A stretch of DNA of 64,000 nt from Aldehydirespirator sp965220345. GTDB lineage: Bacteria; Actinomycetota; Acidimicrobiia; Acidimicrobiales; Aldehydirespiratoraceae. The notes under the pieces were generated by a model, which was given only the letters and a program-made list of their open reading frames with translations, was not told the DNA's origin and searched no databases. Below are positions 34,234 to 41,687 of this stretch, in pieces (position 1 is the first letter of the stretch; each line of letters opens with the position of its first letter). Both the position numbers and the translations under genes were made by a program. The stretch spans positions 2,294,001 through 2,358,000 of the forward strand of contig OZ244822.1 in the NCBI GenBank assembly GCA_965220345.1, given 5' to 3'.

Positions 34234-35136
34234 GTGGTATCAGAACTGTTCGATCCTGACGCTTGGGGCACGGTCGAAGGTTTCGGCGATCTCAGCGATG
34301 TCACCTATCATCGTGCCGTAGGCCAAGGCACGGTGCGGGTGGCTTTCGACCGCCCTGAGGTTCGTAACGCCTTCCGGCCTCACACAGTTGATGAGCTGTA
34401 TCGCTGCTTAGATCATGCCCGGATGACCAAAGACGTGGGTTGTGTACTGCTGACCGGCAACGGGCCGTCACCACGAGACGGTGGCTGGGCTTTCTGCTCG
34501 GGCGGCGATCAGCGCATCCGCGGACGCGACGGATATCGCTACGCCTCCGGAGACACTGGCGACACTATCGACGCTGGCCGCTCGGGACGGCTGCATATCC
34601 TGGAAGTGCAACGCCTGATACGCATGATGCCCAAAGTGGTGATTGCTGTGGTGCCAGGCTGGGCGGTAGGTGGAGGCCACAGCCTGCACGCCGTAGCCGA
34701 CTTGACCCTAGCCAGCGCAGAGCACGGCCTCTTCAAACAAACCGATACCGATGTCGCCAGCTTCGACGGCGGTTTCGGTTCGGCTTATCTAGCACGCTTG
34801 ATCGGCCAGAAGAAGACGCGTGAGATCTTCTTTTTAGCACGCACCTACACCGCGACCGAAGCCGTCGAGATGGGCATGGTCAATCAAGCGGTGCCGCACG
34901 CTGAACTCGAAACTGTGGCTTTGCAATGGGCAAGCGAGATCAACTCTAAAAGCCCTACCGCACAGCGGATGGTGAAGTTCGCGTTGAACCTTGTTGATGA
35001 CGGTCTGATCGGTCAGCAGGTTTTTGCTGGTGAAGCCACCCGGCTGGCTTATATGACCGAAGAAGCCGCCGAAGGACGCGACGCTTTTCTAGACAAGCGC
35101 GCCCCTGACTGGTCGCCATACGACTGGCATTACTGA
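34234..35136 (+). CDS. menB: 1,4-Dihydroxy-2-naphthoyl-CoA synthase
   Basis: A 300-residue crotonase-fold enzyme of menaquinone synthesis that cyclises succinylbenzoyl-CoA. The MenB-specific motifs are present: F-C-S-G-G-D-Q-R-I-R-G-R-D-G-Y, G-W-A-V-G-G-G-H-S-L-H, and Q-T-D-T-D-V-A-S-F-D-G-G-F-G-S. The GTG start at 34234 is preceded by AGGAGAAGC. It is 90 bases after hppA on the same strand. No other men genes are in the window, so the pathway is scattered in this genome. Confidence 0.94.
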   Translation: MVSELFDPDAWGTVEGFGDLSDVTYHRAVGQGTVRVAFDRPEVRNAFRPHTVDELYRCLDHARMTKDVGCVLLTGNGPSPRDGGWAFCSGGDQRIRGRDGYRYASGDTGDTIDAGRSGRLHILEVQRLIRMMPKVVIAVVPGWAVGGGHSLHAVADLTLASAEHGLFKQTDTDVASFDGGFGSAYLARLIGQKKTREIFFLARTYTATEAVEMGMVNQAVPHAELETVALQWASEINSKSPTAQRMVKFALNLVDDGLIGQQVFAGEATRLAYMTEEAAEGRDAFLDKRAPDWSPYDWHY

Positions 35137-35203
35137 CCGACAAGCATCTCAACGGCGTTCTGAAGCGCTGGACAAGTCGGCACTGCGACCATTGCTCGCT
35201 CCC

Positions 35204-36376
35204 TTAGCTGGCTTTCACGAAAGCTGTAACGGTCTCTATGTGCGAAGTCAGAGGAAACAGGTCAACTACGGTCAATCTGTCTAGCGAATAGCCAGCATTG
35301 ATGATGCGGCGAGCATCAGCGGCAAGCGACGACGGATTGCAGCTCACTAGAACGATCAGCTGAGGCTGGCATGACAGCAGCGGACGCACGGCTTCGGTGC
35401 CGAGACCTGGGCGGGCCGGGTCGACTACCAGCACGCTGGCAGGCGACGATCGCCAGCGCTCCACCGGGATGCACAGGACTTTGGTGTCTTTTGTCAGGTT
35501 GACTCGTGCGTCTGCTGCTGCATGAGCGCATTTCTCAATAGCCGTGACTTTGCGGCCATGGCCGAGAGTTCCCGCGAACAACCCGACACCTGCGTAAGCA
35601 TCCACAAGAGGCCCATCGTCAGCGAGTGCCTCCACCATTTCGGCGACTTCGTCAATGAGGGCTTCAGCGCCTGCTGGCCTGTTCTGAAAGAAAGAGCGGG
35701 CTGAGATTCTCCAGCGTCGTCCTGATAGTTCCTCATGTATCCAGGCGCGCCGATCAGAATCGAGTTCATTGCTGCCCACCACCATCACATCGGGTGGCAC
35801 CACTACCTCATCCGCATTGGGATCTGCTACCACCATCCGTTCGCCAGTTCGGGCACCCACCCGGATTAACACGCTTTCAGCCGATCCGTAGCGACCATCA
35901 ACTAGCAGTTCCTCGGCGCGGTCATCCACAGCTCCGCATTCTTCGGGGATTACCACATCATGGCTGCCACGAGCCCTGAAACCGGCTCTGCCGTTTACGA
36001 CTGCGGCTCTAACTGTGGTGCGGCCACAATCAGCATCAAGCATCCGCAACGCTGGCACGGGCGCGTCCACTCCGCAGCGGGTTAGTTGATCCACCACGAT
36101 TGATGCTTTCATCTGCATCTGGGCACGGGCATCAACATGCAACATGTCGCAACCCCCGCATCCGGCATGATGATGCTCACAAGCCACCGGCACACGATGC
36201 TGCGAAGCTTCGAGCACGTCTGTGACACGAGCTCGTGACCAGCGCCGATCAACGCTGAGTACTTCAGCGGTCACCAGTTCCCCTGGAAGAGCACCTTCCA
36301 CAAACACGACCCTGCCGTCGCGGTTTCGAGCAACCCCGAGGCCGTCACGCGCCGTCGCGGTAACTCGCAACTCCAC
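35204..36376 (-). CDS. TRAM-domain RNA (uracil-5-)methyltransferase
   Basis: A roughly 390-residue TrmA/RlmD-type enzyme that methylates uracil C5 in rRNA or tRNA with S-adenosylmethionine. An N-terminal TRAM domain (V-E-L-R-V-T-A-T-A-R-D-G-L-G-V-A-R) is followed by iron-sulfur cysteines C-E-H-H-H-A-G-C-G-G-C. Later are the SAM motif D-A-Y-A-G-V-G-L-F-A, D-P-A-R-P-G-L-G, and the catalytic Cys in V-L-V-S-C-N-P-S-S-L-A. I choose the GTG at 36376 at the TRAM boundary; the frame is open to 36475 with an atypical Cys/Trp-rich leader. Whether 16S, 23S or tRNA is the substrate is not deducible. Confidence 0.87.
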   Translation of the reverse strand: MELRVTATARDGLGVARNRDGRVVFVEGALPGELVTAEVLSVDRRWSRARVTDVLEASQHRVPVACEHHHAGCGGCDMLHVDARAQMQMKASIVVDQLTRCGVDAPVPALRMLDADCGRTTVRAAVVNGRAGFRARGSHDVVIPEECGAVDDRAEELLVDGRYGSAESVLIRVGARTGERMVVADPNADEVVVPPDVMVVGSNELDSDRRAWIHEELSGRRWRISARSFFQNRPAGAEALIDEVAEMVEALADDGPLVDAYAGVGLFAGTLGHGRKVTAIEKCAHAAADARVNLTKDTKVLCIPVERWRSSPASVLVVDPARPGLGTEAVRPLLSCQPQLIVLVSCNPSSLAADARRIINAGYSLDRLTVVDLFPLTSHIETVTAFVKAS

Positions 36377-36544
36377 ACCACGAAGGTATCGCTGCAAACG
36401 CCGATAGCGGACGCAGATTCTCAACAGTTCCCAAACACAGTTCTCAAACCCAGCGCAGAAGTCGATCAACCACAACCTCTCGGTTGATAGCGCTTTGGTG
36501 ATGGCGCTTCAGCAGAACCCGGCTCGGTTAGGGTTTTGTGCGTG

Positions 36545-37255
36545 ATGGTGGAGATCGCTCCTTCCATGCTGGCCGCTGATGCTTCACGCCTCGGCGAGGA
36601 GTGTCAAGCCGTTGAGGCGGCTGGCGCTCACCGAGTGCATTGGGATGTGATGGACGGCGTGTTCGTGCCGAACCTCACCTTCGGCCCCGATGTGGTGGCG
36701 GCATGTCGGCCGCTAGTGCAGCTGCCTTTCGAAGCGCATCTGATGGTGGTGAAACCCGATGAATTAGCGCAGCGCTACATCGACGCTGGCTGCCAAACTG
36801 TGCTGATCCACGCAGAGACCTGCCCGCATCTGCATCGCTCTCTGACGGCGATCAGCGAAAACGGTGCCCGTTGCGGTGTGGTATTGAACCCGCACACTCC
36901 GGCATCAAGCATTTCTGAGGTAATGACCTTAATCGACGAAGTGTTGGTGATGAGCGTGAACCCTGGTTTCGGGGGTCAGCGCTACATCTCTTCGGTTGAA
37001 CCAAAAATCGCCGCGCTGCGTCAGATGATCGACGCTTCGGGACGCAACATTGACCTTGAAGTCGATGGTGGGATTACCAAGACCACGGCCAAAGCCGCTG
37101 TGACAGCTGGAGCCAACGTGTTAGTTGCGGGATCGGCCGTATTCGGGCACCGCGACGGGCTAGTCACCGCTATCAGAGAGCTTCAGCAAGATTTAGAGCA
37201 TTTCTCCGCGCTTGACGATCACATGGTCGATGATGCCGTAATCCATGGCTTCTGA
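36545..37255 (+). CDS. rpe: Ribulose-phosphate 3-epimerase
   Basis: A 236-residue TIM-barrel enzyme of the pentose phosphate pathway. It shows I-A-P-S-M-L-A-A-D, the metal-binding H-W-D-V-M-D-G-V-F-V-P-N, A-H-L-M-V, M-S-V-N-P-G-F-G-G-Q and V-D-G-G-I. The ATG at 36545 is used; TTG at 36536 and GTG at 36542 are in frame upstream. The last 20 residues (after about D-L-E-H-F) are not typical of the family and are encoded opposite the end of clpP: the two genes converge and overlap by 63 bases. Confidence 0.93.
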   Translation: MVEIAPSMLAADASRLGEECQAVEAAGAHRVHWDVMDGVFVPNLTFGPDVVAACRPLVQLPFEAHLMVVKPDELAQRYIDAGCQTVLIHAETCPHLHRSLTAISENGARCGVVLNPHTPASSISEVMTLIDEVLVMSVNPGFGGQRYISSVEPKIAALRQMIDASGRNIDLEVDGGITKTTAKAAVTAGANVLVAGSAVFGHRDGLVTAIRELQQDLEHFSALDDHMVDDAVIHGF

Positions 37256-37834
37256 TGCCGTGAACCAGCGATCACGGTCGGAGTCTGCTTCGACCTGCTC
37301 CACGGTCTGACCAGTGTGATGAGCGATGCGCTCTTGTAAAAGCTTCTTGGTGTAGGCCATTTGCTCGGCCTGGATAGCAATGTCGGTTGCTTGGCCTCGC
37401 ACCCCGCCGAGAGGTTGATGCATCATGATCCGAGCATGAGGCAAGGCGTAACGTTTACCGGGTGCCCCTGCACACAACAGGAACTGCCCCATTGACGCTC
37501 CCAGTCCGATGCAGATCGTGCCCACCTCAGGCTGAATGAACTGCATCGTGTCATAAATAGCCATACCAGAAGTGACAGACCCGCCAGGGCTGTTGATGTA
37601 AAGCCAGATCGGCTTGCTGTCATCTTGACCTTCGAGATACAGCAGTTGCGCCATGATGAAGTTAGCGATCTCGTCGTTGACATCAGAGCCGAGCACCACG
37701 ATGCGGTCTTGCAGCAGCCGGTTATATACCTCGCTTTGGCGGCCAGCGCCGGTGGTTGGGGCTTCAAATCCGACCACATCGGAATGATCAACGTGTCCGA
37801 CGGGTTCGAGTTGCGGGGGTTGCGACATGTGCAT
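37193..37834 (-). CDS. clpP: ATP-dependent Clp protease proteolytic subunit
   Basis: A serine protease subunit of about 213 residues. The catalytic triad is visible: Ser in G-L-G-A-S-M-G-Q-F-L-L, His in I-M-M-H-Q-P-L-G-G, and Asp in D-S-D-R-D-R-W-F. The S-P-G-G-S-V motif is also present. The frame extends to 37873, but I favour the ATG at 37834 (or 37828). No clpX or tig gene is adjacent, so this may be one of several clpP copies. Its 3' end overlaps rpe. Confidence 0.92.
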   Translation of the reverse strand: MHMSQPPQLEPVGHVDHSDVVGFEAPTTGAGRQSEVYNRLLQDRIVVLGSDVNDEIANFIMAQLLYLEGQDDSKPIWLYINSPGGSVTSGMAIYDTMQFIQPEVGTICIGLGASMGQFLLCAGAPGKRYALPHARIMMHQPLGGVRGQATDIAIQAEQMAYTKKLLQERIAHHTGQTVEQVEADSDRDRWFTASEAMDYGIIDHVIVKRGEML

Positions 37835-38001
37835 ATCTGCGAGGCTACCGCTGGCATCGCACGCTGCCCGCATGAAATGTCCGACTACCTGTTCACTCTT
37901 ATTCGCTAAGCCTTCTAAAGCAATCCGTGAACGTTTTGTAATGCCGCTCTCCAGTGCATACCCGCCGTATCACTGATGGGCGATACCATGTTTACCTCTT
38001 T

Positions 38002-38089
38002 GCGGACGTGGCGGAATCTGGCAGACGCGCTGGGTTTAGGTCCCAGTACCTCGATGGGTGTGGGGGTTCGAATCCCCCCGTCCGCACCA
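38002..38089 (+). tRNA. tRNA-Leu (TAG)
   Basis: A class II tRNA with a long variable arm. The acceptor GCGGACG pairs with CGTCCGC, and discriminator A and an encoded CCA follow (87-89 of the 38000 block). The anticodon stem CTGGG/CCCAG encloses loop TTTAGGT (anticodon TAG), and the T-arm contains GGTTCGAATCC. It lies between clpP and rdgB. Confidence 0.95.
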
Positions 38090-38142
38090 GCTCGAAACAT
38101 CAGACACCCCAGCAAGCGCCGCGCGCAGAGCGGGAAACAGAT

Positions 38143-38727
38143 TTATGCTTCGAGTAGCAACTTCAGCAGAGCCCTCAGCGCACGCCCGCGATGGCTGACA
38201 GCGTGCTTGGCGGCTGAATCCATTTCAGCAAAGGAGAAGCCGCCACCCTCAGTCGGGGCAAAAACCGGGTCATAACCGAAGCCGCCGTGGCCACGGGGCG
38301 CTTCTAGGATCATGCCTTCCACGACTCCCTCGGCTGACAGGGCCGATCCATCGGGATAACAGACCACGGCCACTGTGCGGAAGCGGGCTGTGCGGTGTGC
38401 GGCCGGAACATCCTGTAGTTCCTGCAACAGCCGCGCCAGATTGTCGGAGTAGCTAGCAATAGGCCCTGCGAAACGCGCCGAGTAAACACCAGGAGCACCA
38501 CCCAACGCATCAACTTCCAATCCTGTGTCGTCAGCTAGCGCAGCAGCGTCAGCGAACTCACACACTGCCCGAGCTTTGAGCATGGCGTTACCTTCAAGAC
38601 TGTCAGCGTCCTCGATCACTTCGCCCATTGCTGCTGGTCGTGGCCGCAAGCTAACAGCATCATCAAGCACGGCGGCTATTTCGGCGACTTTGTCAGGATT
38701 GGCGCTAGCGCACACCAACTCAATCAT
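38143..38727 (-). CDS. rdgB: XTP/dITP pyrophosphatase (RdgB/HAM1 family)
   Basis: A 194-residue house-cleaning NTPase that removes non-canonical purine nucleotides. The family motifs are S-A-N-P-D-K-V-A-E, D-D-T-G-L-E-V-D-A-L-G-G-A-P-G-V-Y-S-A-R, G-F-G-Y-D-P-V-F and the final S-H-R-G-R-A-L. It starts from an ATG 24 bases after the rph stop. The order phosphodiesterase, rph, rdgB is the same as Rv1339-Rv1341 in mycobacteria. Confidence 0.94.
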   Translation of the reverse strand: MIELVCASANPDKVAEIAAVLDDAVSLRPRPAAMGEVIEDADSLEGNAMLKARAVCEFADAAALADDTGLEVDALGGAPGVYSARFAGPIASYSDNLARLLQELQDVPAAHRTARFRTVAVVCYPDGSALSAEGVVEGMILEAPRGHGGFGYDPVFAPTEGGGFSFAEMDSAAKHAVSHRGRALRALLKLLLEA

Positions 38728-38751
38728 CTAGGTGAGATCATCTCGTTTCGG

Positions 38752-39492
38752 TTATCTGGGTTGCGGCGCTTGAGCCAGAACAGCGCGCTGCGCTTTGAGA
38801 ATCTCTGTGATCCCTGCAGAGGCCAAATCCAGTAGTTCATCAAGCTGCGAGCGACTGAAGGGACGACCCTCAGCTGTGCCTTGCACTTCGATTAGTTCGC
38901 CTGCGCCGCTCATCACCACATTGAAATCCACGTCAGCGTTGGCATCTTCGCTGTATGGCAGATCCAAAAGCGCTACACCGTCTATTAGGCCGACACTCAC
39001 CGCAGCGCACTCCCCTGTCATTGGCGACTCCTTCAGTGTGCCTTTATGCACAAGCCGTGTCACCGCGTCATGCAACGCTAAGTAACCTCCACATATTGAA
39101 GCAGTGCGAGTCCCGCCATCAGCTTGCAACACATCACAGTCGATAGTGACCTGAAGTTGCGGCAATGCCTTCAAGTCAATCACCATCCGCAGAGATCGAC
39201 CGATCAGTCGCTGGATTTCTTTGGTGCGACCACCGACACGGCGCGCTATTCGCTGTGGCGAAGAGCCGGGCAGCATCGAATACTCCGCGGTCAGCCAACC
39301 TGCACCGCTCTGGCGTATCCATCGAGGCACGTCATCATCAACTGACGCAGTGCAAAGCACTCGTGTCTCACCGAAGGACACCAGCACCGACCCATCAGCC
39401 ATGGTGGTGTAGTCGCGCTGGAACTGTAAAGGCCGCAACTCGTTGGGCAAGCGTCCGTCGCTGCGTCGCCCCGAAACATCAACTGCTGTCAT
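38752..39492 (-). CDS. rph: Ribonuclease PH
   Basis: A 246-residue phosphorolytic 3'-5' exoribonuclease that trims tRNA precursors. It has the N-terminal R-S-D-G-R-L-P-N-E-L-R-P, the A-E-Y-S-M-L-P motif, R-x-I-G-R-S-L-R and the D-C-D-V-L-Q-A-D-G-G-T-R-T-A phosphate-binding region. The ATG at 39492 is chosen because AGGAG lies 6 bases upstream; the longer frame to 39510 is less likely. It sits between the MBL-fold phosphodiesterase and rdgB in a conserved actinobacterial order. Confidence 0.95.
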   Translation of the reverse strand: MTAVDVSGRRSDGRLPNELRPLQFQRDYTTMADGSVLVSFGETRVLCTASVDDDVPRWIRQSGAGWLTAEYSMLPGSSPQRIARRVGGRTKEIQRLIGRSLRMVIDLKALPQLQVTIDCDVLQADGGTRTASICGGYLALHDAVTRLVHKGTLKESPMTGECAAVSVGLIDGVALLDLPYSEDANADVDFNVVMSGAGELIEVQGTAEGRPFSRSQLDELLDLASAGITEILKAQRAVLAQAPQPR

Positions 39493-39573
39493 TATCGACT
39501 CCTCACACAAATCTTCGGCTTCCTATAGCTCATTGACTTCTCAGATGTCATCGCTTTCTCAACCTGTACTTTC

Positions 39574-40317
39574 TCATACTGTCAAAACCAGCCCCGGTCG
39601 GGCCACGTCAACTTCTCCAGCGAACACTTCAGAAGCTTCGGCTAGTTGCGCTGCACTATCACAGCCCGGTGGCAGATGAGTAAGCACAAGGCGCTCAATA
39701 CCCGCAGCTGCGGCTGCTTGCGCTGCTTGCCGTGCGCTCAAGTGAGCGCTTTGTTTGCTTTCGTCTTGGAGACTGTGACTAGCTTCACACAGTGCCAAAT
39801 CGATGCCTCCTCCTAGTGAGCGGAAATCCCATCCCGGCCCTGTGTCGGAACTGAACGCAAAACTGCTTCCCCCAGCATCAACTCTCGTTGCCAGAGTCTC
39901 CACGGGGTGATCAGTCAACGCAAAACTCCAGCGCTGGTCGCCGATGCTGAGCTGCGAAGCGGGGCTTATCACTTTCCAGTCAAGCGGGTCTTTGCGGTCG
40001 TTATGCGTCACAGTGATGGCTTGATCCATAGCTCGGGTTTCGGCGGTGCCGTAGACGGCGACATCGCTGCGGGGCACAAACCAGATAAAGACATTGCGGA
40101 TCACCGGCAACTCCAACCAGTGGTCGGGGTGACAGTGAGTAATGACGATGGCGGTCAGGTCAGCGAGATCAATCACTTCCTGAAGCGGACCCAGCGTGCC
40201 CGGACCGCAGTCAAGCAGAATTGCTGTGGTATCGCTGCGCACCAGATAACCAGTGCAAGGGTTGCCGGGTGCTGCGTATGAGCCGCTACAGCCAAGCACC
40301 GTGACTGTTAATGCCAC
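39574..40317 (-). CDS. MBL-fold phosphodiesterase (Rv1339-like)
   Basis: A 247-residue metallo-beta-lactamase-fold hydrolase. The metal ligands are in I-T-H-C-H-P-D-H-W, the later L-T-D-H-P and S-D-T-G-P, and V-L-T-H-L-P-P-G. Its position just upstream of rph and rdgB and its length match Rv1339 of Mycobacterium tuberculosis, which has been reported as an atypical cyclic-AMP phosphodiesterase. Ribonuclease Z-like activity is the alternative. Specificity is inferred from gene order and fold. Confidence 0.85.
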   Translation of the reverse strand: MALTVTVLGCSGSYAAPGNPCTGYLVRSDTTAILLDCGPGTLGPLQEVIDLADLTAIVITHCHPDHWLELPVIRNVFIWFVPRSDVAVYGTAETRAMDQAITVTHNDRKDPLDWKVISPASQLSIGDQRWSFALTDHPVETLATRVDAGGSSFAFSSDTGPGWDFRSLGGGIDLALCEASHSLQDESKQSAHLSARQAAQAAAAAGIERLVLTHLPPGCDSAAQLAEASEVFAGEVDVARPGLVLTV

Positions 40318-40369
40318 AGGCTGAGTTCCATGCCCAGATACCTCTTAGTCGGCTAGTGTTGCTGTCTCG

Positions 40370-40531
40370 TTAGCGCTCTTCTTTGAAGACCACATGCTTG
40401 CGGATCACCGGATCATATTTTTTGAGTTCAATACGGTGGCGCGTGTTGGTCTTGTTTTTGGTGGTCACATAGGTGTAGCCGGTACCAGCAGTGGACCGGA
40501 GCTTGATAATGGGACGCTTATCGCTGGCCAT
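40370..40531 (-). CDS. rpmG: 50S ribosomal protein L33
   Basis: A 53-residue protein reading M-A-S-D-K-R-P-I-I-K-L-R-S-T-A-G-T-G-Y, with the family core Y-V-T-T-K-N-K-T-N-T-R and ending K-K-Y-D-P-V-I-R-K-H-V. It has no cysteines, so it is the zinc-independent form. The start ATG at 40531 lies 44 bases after the rpmB stop; L28 and L33 are commonly adjacent. Confidence 0.95.
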   Translation of the reverse strand: MASDKRPIIKLRSTAGTGYTYVTTKNKTNTRHRIELKKYDPVIRKHVVFKEER

Positions 40532-40575
40532 TGCCTTCTCTTTCGCGTAGTTCTTTGAGGTTCAGACAGTGCGGT

Positions 40576-40812
40576 TCAGACGGTGCGGCCGTTGCGACGC
40601 ATTTCGGCGACCACGCTCTCAATGCCTCGCTTGTCAATCGTCTTGATGGCTTTGGTGCTGAGCCGCAGCTTGATCCAGCGCTTCTCGCTAGGGAGGTAAT
40701 AACGCTTAGTTTGAATGTTGGGATCCCAGCGACGGCTGGAGCGGCGATGCGAATGCGATAGTTGCTTGCCGAACTGCGGTTTCTTGCCGGTGACCTGACA
40801 AATCCTAGACAT
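40576..40812 (-). CDS. rpmB: 50S ribosomal protein L28
   Basis: A 78-residue protein of the large ribosomal subunit. It begins S-R-I-C-Q-V-T-G-K-K-P, then S-H-S-H-R-R-S-S-R-R-W-D-P-N-I-Q and L-R-L-S-T-K-A-I-K-T-I-D-K-R-G-I. Only one Cys is near the N-terminus, so this is a form without the full zinc-binding set. It forms a small operon with rpmG and diverges from the HAD-like gene. Confidence 0.95.
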   Translation of the reverse strand: MSRICQVTGKKPQFGKQLSHSHRRSSRRWDPNIQTKRYYLPSEKRWIKLRLSTKAIKTIDKRGIESVVAEMRRNGRTV

Positions 40813-40918
40813 TTCAGCAATGATAGCGACTGAAATGCCGCTCCCCTACAGCACACGCACGCAGAACCTTGACAGGTGACGGCTTGGGTCTTGGCGATGT
40901 GCCTCTAAACTGCTTGCC

Positions 40919-41539
40919 ATGATCTCACCTTCTGCATCTTCAAACTCAAATGCTCCGACCGTGGCTGTAACCATGGACGGGGTTATCGCCAACTGGGTTA
41001 AGGGCTTGCGGGCCCATGTTGCTGCCCGCAACGCAGTGGCCGACCAGCATTTAGCTCTGAACGTTTCATGGGACCTGTCCGAATGGGGCGTGAGCGACCC
41101 CGCCGCCACGATCCGCGATTTCCTGCTGTCGCCGATGTCAGGACGCCTCAAGCCTGTAGCCGGTGTCGCCAGTGGCATCGCCGCGCTGCGATCCGCTGGC
41201 TTCCAGGTGCTCGCCGTAACCAGGCGTGACAATCTGGTGGGCGACCACTCCGACGATCAGGAAAGAACCCGTGAAATCGCCCGCCAGTGGTTCGCCGGTC
41301 AAGAAGACCTTGATCTAGACGGCGATGACCTTGTGTTCACCGAAGACCCAGTAGCGGTTGAAGCCGACGTTTGGATTGACGACTCGCCTCGGCGTGTGCA
41401 GAGACTCGTTGAAGCTAACAAGGCGGTCTGGCTGCTGCCGCAGCCGTGGAATCGTTCGGTCATGCAACATGACGGTGTCAACATTCTTTATGACGGCTGG
41501 GACTCGGTCGACAATCTGATCTCCGCACACTCAAGCTAA
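40919..41539 (+). CDS. HAD-like protein related to 5'(3')-deoxyribonucleotidases
   Basis: A 206-residue protein. The N-terminal strand V-A-V-T-M-D-G-V-I-A-N-W aligns with HAD motif I (D-x-D-G-V), but the first, nucleophilic Asp is Thr here. A later W-I-D-D-S-P-R-R-V sequence corresponds to motif IV, and F-Q-V-L-A-V-T-R-R to motif II. The general layout is that of NT5C-type phosphatases. With the nucleophile missing, phosphatase activity by the usual mechanism is doubtful; a binding or regulatory role is possible. It diverges from rpmB. Confidence 0.65.
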   Translation: MISPSASSNSNAPTVAVTMDGVIANWVKGLRAHVAARNAVADQHLALNVSWDLSEWGVSDPAATIRDFLLSPMSGRLKPVAGVASGIAALRSAGFQVLAVTRRDNLVGDHSDDQERTREIARQWFAGQEDLDLDGDDLVFTEDPVAVEADVWIDDSPRRVQRLVEANKAVWLLPQPWNRSVMQHDGVNILYDGWDSVDNLISAHSS

Positions 41540-41687
41540 AACTCTGGTAGTATCAGGCATCCGAAACTCTGAAGCTGACCTTTTCGTAGCCGCAAGTTTC
41601 TGACACCACAACCTTCAAGCGTGAGGCTGTTCCGCGAGCCTGCAAGCTGATTCAGAGCTTATGCAGCGTCAGTTATCCTGATCTGTT

